The translations under genes and the position numbers were made by a program. A stretch of 64,000 bases of DNA, from assembly GCA_030680415.1 (NCBI GenBank), contig JAUXVE010000148.1, forward strand, positions 1-64,000, written 5' to 3'. This stretch comes from Rubrivivax sp. (lineage in GTDB: Bacteria > Pseudomonadota > Gammaproteobacteria > Burkholderiales > Burkholderiaceae_C). The notes under the pieces are model-generated. The model did not search any database, was not told where the DNA came from, and worked only from the letters and a program-made list of their open reading frames with translations. Positions 1 through 6,281 of this stretch are shown one piece after another (the stretch's first letter is position 1; each line of letters begins with the position of its first letter).

Positions 1-1
1 C

Positions 2-115
2 TATATCGGGCGCGCAAAGGACTTGTCGCCAGGGCACCAAATCATGTGGCGAGGCTATTCAGAACTGCAATCCCTTTGCAGAGGTCTGTCCCTGCGCGAT
101 TGGACATCGGATTAG
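2..115 (+). mobile_element. C-terminal end of an IS4-type transposase (cut by the window edge)
   Basis: Reading from base 2 gives 37 codons and a TAG stop at 113-115. The peptide contains PGHQIMWRGYSELQ, which resembles the end of IS4-family transposases, where a conserved P-G-x-x-x-x-W-R-G segment precedes a short tail. Everything upstream, including the DDE catalytic residues, lies outside the window. The element's terminal inverted repeat should lie in the 30-60 bases after the stop, but only one end is visible so it cannot be defined. The family assignment is from memory of the C-terminal pattern and is moderate. Confidence 0.5.
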
Positions 116-234
116 GCGAAAACTTCTGGGTAAAGGGCAGAGCTAGCGGCCGCCCACGTGGCAGCGCCGGCTAGCCCGCGGTCACGGCGGCCGGCGGTGC
201 TCCTCGTGGTCCTTGCCAAGCCAGCATTGGGTCC

Positions 235-261
235 GCGATGTAGGGGGTGACCCCACATCGC
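235..261 (-). terminator. Hairpin downstream of the fadL-like gene
   Basis: GCGATGT at 235-241 pairs with ACATCGC at 255-261, extended by a G-run against CCCC with a small bulge. It lies 15 bases beyond the stop codon of the minus-strand porin gene. There is no run of T after it on the minus strand, so it is only a possible terminator or a transcript-end stabiliser. Confidence 0.4.
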
Positions 262-276
262 AAGGCGCAAGGGTCG

Positions 277-1671
277 TCAAAAGCGGATGCTGTAAGCGAT
301 GCCGAGGGCATCCTGTTTCATTCTCAGCGTCTCGGTGCCGCCGACGCCGAGCAGCGAAGTGACCGACGGGCCGGTGACCGAGTTGCTGAAGGCGTGCATG
401 TAGGACAGCGTCAGTTCTGACTTGTTGGCCAGCGTCCATGTGGCGCCCAGCGTGAGGTGATGTTCCACCACCCCCGGCGCCAGGATGTTGAAGGTCACAC
501 TGTCGATGGTGTCGCCGCGCACTGGTGACTTTCCGTAGTTGTAGCCCGCACGCAGGAGAAGGCTGTTGCTGTACTCAAATTCACCACCAACTTTATAGAC
601 TGTCTGATCGTGCCACTTGAAGCCTGAGCCATTGGTGTCACCCAATCGATTGGGCGCAACGGGAAAGGAACCGCCCGACATGCTGAGCAGGCTGTTGCTG
701 ACGCCATTGCCGATGGACTTCACAGCCGAGTAGTTGATCCGCTGAATGTCGAAGGCGACTGTGGCTTTCGGCGTGGCCTTGACAACAATGCCGATGTTGT
801 AGTTCTCTGGAATATCGAAGTCGCCGCCCTCGGCGAACAAGCCCTTGTATTTGTCGAACGCGCTCATCCGCATCCGTGTCGAATAGGCAGCGCCCACGCT
901 GACGGTATCGGAGAGCTTACCGAGCCAGCCGATGCGCACGCCAAAACCGGTCGAGCTATCGTAGCCCCGGTTGGTGACATTACCTTGGCTGCTGGTGAAA
1001 GTCCCGCTTGGCGCCGGTCCAGGACCGTCCATATCCAGGGTCTCGTCAAATGCTTGTAGCCCGTCAACCTTGAAGCGCTGGTAGGCGAACAGCGGCGAAA
1101 TGCCAATTGAATGGTTGGCATTGATCTTGTAGGAAGCCGTTGGCGCGATGATGAGTTGCATCAGGTCGACGCCCAGCTTGCCGCAGCCGAACAGGATGTT
1201 CGCCGGCGCACCTTGGCAGGAAGGCGCAAATGCCTGAGCGCCGGCTCCCCCTTTGAGCCCTGGGTTGTAGTCGGTATTCATGCCGCCATTGCCATAGACG
1301 GTCACACCGAGTGCAAGATTCGGATTGATCAGTTGGCTGTAGCCGAGTTCGGGGACAAGGAAGGCATTCGAGTCGCTTTCGGACGTGCCGTCGTAAGCTC
1401 CGCCGAAACCGCTGCTGCCTTGGCGGCTGACGCTGCGTTTGGGCATGAACAAATCGACGCCGAAATCGAACCGACCACCAACCCAAACCATGCCGGCCGG
1501 GTTGTTGGCGCCGCCAAATGTGTCACTGGTCATCGCCGTGGCCGCGCCGCCCATGCCCTTGGCCTTGATGCCGTAACCATGCGAGAAGTAGCCGTTGGTG
1601 GCCAGCGCCGGGCCGGCGATGCAGACCGCGGCGATCGGGGTGAGCTTGAGCAAACGATTCAAAACCTTCAT
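277..1671 (-). CDS. FadL/TodX-family outer membrane transporter
   Basis: A 464-residue outer-membrane beta-barrel of the FadL (OmpP1) family, which lets long-chain fatty acids or aromatic hydrocarbons through the outer membrane by lateral diffusion. Residues 1-24 form a signal peptide ending ALA, and the mature protein begins TNGYFSHGYG, the usual FadL N-terminus that forms the hatch. The G-M-G-G-A motif near residue 40 and the terminal phenylalanine (SIRF) needed for barrel assembly are present. The start at 1671 is supported by AAGGAGA seven bases upstream; an in-frame extension into the upstream spacer has no ribosome site. It lies 50 bases after the CMD-Rieske gene with no terminator between, so it may be the last gene of that operon. 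The substrate cannot be read from the sequence; aromatic compounds fit the genome context. Confidence 0.88.
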   Translation of the reverse strand: MKVLNRLLKLTPIAAVCIAGPALATNGYFSHGYGIKAKGMGGAATAMTSDTFGGANNPAGMVWVGGRFDFGVDLFMPKRSVSRQGSSGFGGAYDGTSESDSNAFLVPELGYSQLINPNLALGVTVYGNGGMNTDYNPGLKGGAGAQAFAPSCQGAPANILFGCGKLGVDLMQLIIAPTASYKINANHSIGISPLFAYQRFKVDGLQAFDETLDMDGPGPAPSGTFTSSQGNVTNRGYDSSTGFGVRIGWLGKLSDTVSVGAAYSTRMRMSAFDKYKGLFAEGGDFDIPENYNIGIVVKATPKATVAFDIQRINYSAVKSIGNGVSNSLLSMSGGSFPVAPNRLGDTNGSGFKWHDQTVYKVGGEFEYSNSLLLRAGYNYGKSPVRGDTIDSVTFNILAPGVVEHHLTLGATWTLANKSELTLSYMHAFSNSVTGPSVTSLLGVGGTETLRMKQDALGIAYSIRF

Positions 1672-1721
1672 GTCATGTCTCCTTGGAGTCGGTGTGTGTC
1701 GAGGGGGAAAACGGGGCGGGG

Positions 1722-2348
1722 TCACCAGTTCGCCAGCAGGCGGCCCCTGACGACCTTGCTGGGCCAACGCTTCAGCGGGCTGTTGCCCTTCTTGATGCAG
1801 TCGCCGCTGCGCACGTCGAACTGCCATTCATGTTTCGGGCAGGTGAGTGTGCAGCCATCGAGTGCGAGATTCGGGATGTTCGTGGTCTGGTGCGGGCAGC
1901 GGCTGTCGTAGACGCGCCACTCCTTTTCGGCGCGGTGGACGAAAAGGCCGCGGCCGCCGCAGTCGACGCGCTGCGTGTCGCCGATCTTGAAGCCCTTGGT
2001 GGCCATGACGTCGTGCCATTCGCCGGCGGCACCCAAGGCGCCGGGCTGGAACTCGGGCAGGTCCAGCGCCAGGATGATGTCCACCGCCCACACGATCTTG
2101 GCCAGCCCCAGCATCGGGAAGGCCATCAGCAGCGCGTCCAGCACCTCGGCCGGCGTGCAGCCTTCGCGCAGTGCGCGACCCAGGTATTGGCGCAGGCCGC
2201 GTTCGGTCTGCGAGTGCACCTTGCTGATGACCGAGATCAGGTTGCGCGTCTTCGGGTCGAGCTGCGTGCCGCAAGCCTTGAGGAAGGCGAAGTAGTGGCC
2301 CACGGCATCGGGGCGGGCCTTGACGAGATAGTTGAGGGCGTCGCTCAT
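1722..2348 (-). CDS. Carboxymuconolactone decarboxylase-like domain fused to a Rieske [2Fe-2S] domain
   Basis: A 208-residue two-domain protein. Residues about 1-100 are all-helical and match the CMD/AhpD family pattern (DPKTRNLISVISKVHSQTE), but no C-x-x-C redox pair is present. Residues about 110-205 are a Rieske ferredoxin: Cys151-x-His153 and Cys170-x2-His173 supply the 2Fe-2S ligands. There is no signal peptide, so it should be cytoplasmic. The start codon overlaps the stop of the tandem Usp gene (ATGA), which means it is co-translated in the soe-like operon. A plausible role is electron transfer linked to the molybdoenzyme, but no function is known for this fusion in this setting. The domain calls are solid; the role is inference. 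Confidence 0.75.
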   Translation of the reverse strand: MSDALNYLVKARPDAVGHYFAFLKACGTQLDPKTRNLISVISKVHSQTERGLRQYLGRALREGCTPAEVLDALLMAFPMLGLAKIVWAVDIILALDLPEFQPGALGAAGEWHDVMATKGFKIGDTQRVDCGGRGLFVHRAEKEWRVYDSRCPHQTTNIPNLALDGCTLTCPKHEWQFDVRSGDCIKKGNSPLKRWPSKVVRGRLLANW

Positions 2349-3193
2349 GTCGTATCTGCCTTCGGGTGAGGGTGGTTCACGTGGACCAGCACCGCGCATG
2401 CGGCCAGGCCGATGACCTTCTGCGCAGTGCCGCCCATCCAGGCGCGGGCCAGGCTGTCGCCGCCGTGCCGTGCCACGGCCAGCAGGTCGGCGCCGCAGGC
2501 CTGCGCTGCCTCGACGAGCTGCTGGTGCGGCCTGCCGGTGCGCAGCTCGCCGTCGGCGTCGGCGCCGAGCGCGCGTGCCTGCGCCACCACTGCTTGCAGG
2601 GCTGCTTGTGCCGCCGGCCGGGCGCCGTCGCCGGCGGCCACGCACACCACGCGCAGCGGCAACGCGCACTCGGCGGCCAGCGCCGCGGCCTGTGCCAGCA
2701 GCGTGGTGCTGGGCGCTTGCGGGTCGATGCCCACCAGCACACGCCGGGACCACATCTGCGCCGCACGCGGTGCCACCAGCACGCTGCACGGCGCATGGGC
2801 CAGGACCTTGAAGACCATCTCGCCGACCAGCAGGTTGGCCAGCAGTCCGCGCTTGCCGCGGCGGCGGATCACGATCAGGTCGGCGGCGCGCTCGCGCGCT
2901 TCGTCGACGATCTCGAGATACGGCTCCGGCCCGTGCCGCACCTGCAGCGCCAGCGGCACACCCTGGGCCTGCGCCGATGCCTGCAGCGCATCATGCTTGA
3001 CGCGCGCCTCGGCATCCGCTTTCGCCGCCAGTTGCGGCGCCACCTGTTCGAATTCGGGGTTGCTCAACACCGGCAGCACGGCCGCCAGCGGCAGCGCGCA
3101 ACGGCGCGCGATCGCGAAGGCCAGCGCCTCGGCGCCAGTGTCGTATTCACTGTGCTCGGTGGCCAGCAGCAGGCGCGAGAAGGTGCCGGCCAT
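2345..3193 (-). CDS. Tandem universal stress protein (UspA family)
   Basis: A 282-residue cytoplasmic protein with two Usp folds (about residues 4-143 and 147-275), separated by a short linker. Each half has the alternating beta/alpha pattern ending in a hydrophobic C-V-L-V strand. The ATP-binding G-x2-G-x9-G-S/T signature is degenerate in both halves, so ATP binding is doubtful. Start at 3193 was chosen because it is the first ATG after the upstream gene, four bases past its stop codon. The 3' end overlaps the next gene by four bases. Usp proteins often accompany membrane transporters and act in stress survival; here it probably senses or buffers stress from the sulfur substrate, which is inference. 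Confidence 0.85.
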   Translation of the reverse strand: MAGTFSRLLLATEHSEYDTGAEALAFAIARRCALPLAAVLPVLSNPEFEQVAPQLAAKADAEARVKHDALQASAQAQGVPLALQVRHGPEPYLEIVDEARERAADLIVIRRRGKRGLLANLLVGEMVFKVLAHAPCSVLVAPRAAQMWSRRVLVGIDPQAPSTTLLAQAAALAAECALPLRVVCVAAGDGARPAAQAALQAVVAQARALGADADGELRTGRPHQQLVEAAQACGADLLAVARHGGDSLARAWMGGTAQKVIGLAACAVLVHVNHPHPKADTT

Positions 3194-3197
3194 GGTG

Positions 3198-3620
3198 TCA
3201 GTGACCTGCCGTGAGCCAGCCGGACGCCGCCAGCAGCACCACCGCCACTTCGGCCAGGCACAGCGCGACGAAGGCACGGTCGCCGCGCCGCAGGTACAAC
3301 GGCACCAGCGCCAGCAGGCACACGAGCGAGCAACCGGCGAGGACGACGATGCCGACGAGGCCGGCGACGTCGCTGTGCTGCACCAGCGCGAGCCAGCCCC
3401 AGCCCAGCGGCGACTGCGTCTGCTGCAGGTAGCTGCCGACCGGCTGGCCCCACAGCGCGGGCAGTTGGTCCAGCGGCACGCGCGGGCTCGTCAGCCCGCC
3501 CATGTAGGCGGCGAAGGTCAGCACCAGTACGACCAGGCCGATGCGTGTGCCCCAGTCGAGCAAGCGCGCGTAGAGCAACTGCTCGACGGGCTGTTCGACG
3601 ATCTCGCGCTCGGATTTCAT
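3198..3620 (-). CDS. Small membrane protein with three helices (DUF1634-like position)
   Basis: A 140-residue protein with a charged N-terminus (MKSEREIVEQPVEQ) and three hydrophobic segments, about residues 25-43, 85-107 and 115-134. I do not recognise the family from sequence. Small membrane proteins such as DUF1634 are commonly encoded beside TSUP exporters, and this gene starts inside the stop codon of the TSUP gene (ATGA overlap), so the two are translated together. It is probably a partner subunit of the exporter or an inner-membrane stress protein. Confidence 0.7.
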   Translation of the reverse strand: MKSEREIVEQPVEQLLYARLLDWGTRIGLVVLVLTFAAYMGGLTSPRVPLDQLPALWGQPVGSYLQQTQSPLGWGWLALVQHSDVAGLVGIVVLAGCSLVCLLALVPLYLRRGDRAFVALCLAEVAVVLLAASGWLTAGH

Positions 3621-4552
3621 GGCCACACCCCGGTGCCCTTGAGCAGCGCGCGCAGGCCGGCGAACAGCAGCACCGCGATCACCATGCGCCGGATCACCGA
3701 GCCCTTCAGCACGTCGAGCAGCCGCGCGCCGATGCGCGCACCCAGCATCATGCCCACCACCGACGGCACCGCGATCATCGGCAGCACCGCGCCCTGGTTG
3801 ATGTAGACCCAGGCCGCCGAGGAATCCACCAGCGACAGCACCAGCCCAGAGGTACCCGCTGCGACCTTCACCGGTGCGCCCATCAGCAGGTTGAGCGCCG
3901 GCACGTTGGCCCAGCCGGCACCGATGCCGAACATGCCGGCCAGCACGCCGATGCCCACGAAGACGACGAGCCCCGGCACGGTGCGGTGCACCTGCCAGTG
4001 CACGGTGCGGCCCGACGCGCCGTCGATGAAGACGCCGTTGAGCGCCAGCGCCTGCGACAGCGCGTCGGGCCGGGTGACGTTCGGGAACTCCGACTTCTTG
4101 GCCACCAGCATCAGCACCACGATGCCCAGCACGACGCCGCCCAGCAGCATCTGCACCACGTTGGCCGGCATCGCCAGCCCCAGCATCGCGCCGCCGATCG
4201 ACGACGCCGAAGCCAGCACCGCCAAGGGCAGCGCCAGCCGCAGGCTGCCCAGGCCGCTGCGCAGCAGCATCGGCCCGGCCGCCAGCGCGCTGGCCAGCGC
4301 CACCATGAGCCCGGCGCCGCGAACGAAGTCGAGGTGGAAGGGGAAGAAGCTGCCGACGATGGGCACGAACAGCGTGCCGCCGCCGATGCCGGCCGGCACG
4401 GCGACGATGCCCATCAGGAAGCAGGCCACGAACAGCGCCAGCGGCCATACCCACCAGGGCACGCCGCCGCCGGCCGCTGCGCCGGCTGCCTGCGCCGATG
4501 CCGCGATCAGCAGCAGTCCGGACCCGACGATCGTCGCGCGCCGCCCTTTCAT
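3617..4552 (-). CDS. TSUP-family (TauE/SafE) sulfite/organosulfonate exporter
   Basis: A 311-residue polytopic inner-membrane protein of the TSUP family. After a hydrophobic N-terminus it carries two repeats of about four helices, each opening with the family's glycine-rich signature (AVPAGIGGGTLFVP near residue 55 and GMFGIGAGWANVP in the second half). Family members export sulfite, sulfoacetate or related anions. It directly follows the soeC-like gene with a one-base TGATG overlap, so export of the same anion that the enzyme oxidises is likely. The exact substrate is inferred from context. Confidence 0.8.
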   Translation of the reverse strand: MKGRRATIVGSGLLLIAASAQAAGAAAGGGVPWWVWPLALFVACFLMGIVAVPAGIGGGTLFVPIVGSFFPFHLDFVRGAGLMVALASALAAGPMLLRSGLGSLRLALPLAVLASASSIGGAMLGLAMPANVVQMLLGGVVLGIVVLMLVAKKSEFPNVTRPDALSQALALNGVFIDGASGRTVHWQVHRTVPGLVVFVGIGVLAGMFGIGAGWANVPALNLLMGAPVKVAAGTSGLVLSLVDSSAAWVYINQGAVLPMIAVPSVVGMMLGARIGARLLDVLKGSVIRRMVIAVLLFAGLRALLKGTGVWP

Positions 4553-5532
4553 CAGGACACCGCCTGGTAGTAGAGGTTCTGCGCATGATTGGCCTGCGCG
4601 AAGAAGAACCAGCGTTCGGCGAGCAGACCGATGTACTGGACCACGAACGCCGCCAGCAGCAGCGGCTCCGACGCCGGCTCGCGCCCGGCCACCAGCAGGA
4701 GCACCGGCGCCACGAACGCGAGCAGGACGAAGGCCTGCCTGACGCCGCGCAGCCACGTGCGGCCGGCGCCGTGGAAGAACTCGTGCGTGTTGAACGAACC
4801 GCCCATGAAACCCTGCGACTTCTGCACGATGACGGGGTGCTTGATGCCGATCGCCGACTGCAGCGTCGACTTCGGCTTGAGCCGCGCGTTGCGCCACAGC
4901 GAAGCCGCGCGGCCGATCGCCGCCAGTACCGTGAGCAGCACGGCCCAGCCCGACAGGAAGCCGACCAGGCCCGGCGCGGTGAGGCTGGCCAGTGCCGTGG
5001 CCAGCGTGAAGCCCGACGCGCCGCCGAGCAGCACGTAATTGACGACGGTCAGCGGTGTGTGCCACTCGGCCAGGAAGCGTATGCAGGCATAGATCATCGC
5101 GGTGCAGACGAAGAGCGCGAACGCCAGCACGCTGCCCAAGGCGCCGACCGCCAGGGTGGCGTCGATCGGCGTCCCTCGGGTCCCGGTCGCCAGCGCCGGT
5201 GACCAGCCCAGCGCGTGCATCAGGCCATACATTGCGACGACGAGCATGAATGCCGGCAGCGCGAGCACCTCGCGCGACAGCCACGACGTGCGCCAGCGCG
5301 CTGCCGAGCGCCAGGCGCGCTCGGGGCGCCCGAGGTGGAAGAACGATGCGACCAGCCCGGCGCCGAGCAGGGCCAGCGCGACCGCGCTGCCGCCGGCGTA
5401 GAACGCGGAGCCGGCCTGGGGCGCCAGCAGCCCGACCAGCGCATAGCTCTGCACCGTGAACAGGGCCAGGAACAGGCCCTGCCCGGCGCCGATCAGCGTG
5501 GTCAGCAGGATGACGGAAACGGCGGGGCGCAT
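4552..5532 (-). CDS. soeC: NrfD/DmsC-type membrane anchor, probable SoeC
   Basis: A 326-residue inner-membrane protein with about eight or nine hydrophobic helices, of the NrfD/PsrC/DmsC quinone-interacting subunit family. It would anchor the molybdenum and iron-sulfur subunits and pass electrons to the quinone pool. It is the third gene of a catalytic, electron-transfer, anchor set in the order typical of soeABC. Start at 5532 (MRPAVSV) is 11 bases after the soeB stop. Length matches SoeC (about 320-330). The alternative is another DMSO-reductase-type anchor; context with a TSUP exporter favours sulfite dehydrogenase. Confidence 0.68.
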   Translation of the reverse strand: MRPAVSVILLTTLIGAGQGLFLALFTVQSYALVGLLAPQAGSAFYAGGSAVALALLGAGLVASFFHLGRPERAWRSAARWRTSWLSREVLALPAFMLVVAMYGLMHALGWSPALATGTRGTPIDATLAVGALGSVLAFALFVCTAMIYACIRFLAEWHTPLTVVNYVLLGGASGFTLATALASLTAPGLVGFLSGWAVLLTVLAAIGRAASLWRNARLKPKSTLQSAIGIKHPVIVQKSQGFMGGSFNTHEFFHGAGRTWLRGVRQAFVLLAFVAPVLLLVAGREPASEPLLLAAFVVQYIGLLAERWFFFAQANHAQNLYYQAVS

Positions 5533-5543
5533 GAGCGTTGGGC

Positions 5544-6281
5544 TTACCAGGTGGTGGCGTCGTCGAGCGTCGACACGTCTTTGGCCGGTCTGGGCAGGTG
5601 ACCTTCGACCAGCAGCGGGTTGTCCGCCCGCACGAGCTCGTCCTGGTGGATGCGCAGACGGGTCGTGCGCCGGGGCAGGTAGTGGTTGGCCGGCTTGGTG
5701 CCCCACTCGGGCATCAGCGCGTAGCCGCCTTGCTCGCGGATCGCGCGCGAGGCCGCCGAATGCGGGTCGTGGATGTCGCCGAAGATGCGCGCCGAGGTCG
5801 GGCAGGCCATGACACAGGCCGGCCTGCGGTCGGCTTCAGCTGCCGAGGTGTCGTAGATGCGGTCGACGCACAGGGTGCACTTCTTCATCACCTTCTGCTG
5901 CGCGTCGAACTCGCGCGCGCCGTAGGGGCAGGCCCAGGCGCAGTACTTGCAGCCGATGCACTTGTCGTAGTCGACGAGCACGATGCCGTCGCTTTCGCGC
6001 TTGTACGACGCGCCGGTGGGGCACACCGGCACGCAGGGCGGATCCTCGCAGTGCAGGCACGACTTCGGGAAGTGCACGGTCTCGGTGTGCGGGTACTGCC
6101 CGACCTCGAAGGTCTGCACGCGGTTGAAGAAGGTGCCGCTGGGGTCGGCGCCGTAAGGGTTGCTGTCGCTCAGCGGGCCGGCCGCGCCTTCGTTGTTCCA
6201 CTCCTTGCAGCTCGTCACGCAGGCATGGCAGCCGACGCAGACGTTGAGGTCGATCACGAGGGCGAGCTGGACGCGGCTCAC
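5544..6281 (-). CDS. soeB: Four-cluster ferredoxin subunit, probable SoeB
   Basis: A 245-residue DmsB-type protein with four [4Fe-4S] binding motifs. The first is C15-x2-C18-x2-C21-x3-C25; the others follow in CLHCEDPPCVPVCPTG, CIGCKYCAWACPYG and the CTLC/ACVMACP pair. It relays electrons from the molybdenum subunit to the membrane anchor. The start is GTG at 6281, which overlaps the soeA stop codon (GTGA); no other start fits the conserved N-terminus VQLALVIDLNVC. No signal peptide, so it is cytoplasmic. Length matches SoeB. Confidence 0.75.
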   Translation of the reverse strand: MSRVQLALVIDLNVCVGCHACVTSCKEWNNEGAAGPLSDSNPYGADPSGTFFNRVQTFEVGQYPHTETVHFPKSCLHCEDPPCVPVCPTGASYKRESDGIVLVDYDKCIGCKYCAWACPYGAREFDAQQKVMKKCTLCVDRIYDTSAAEADRRPACVMACPTSARIFGDIHDPHSAASRAIREQGGYALMPEWGTKPANHYLPRRTTRLRIHQDELVRADNPLLVEGHLPRPAKDVSTLDDATTW

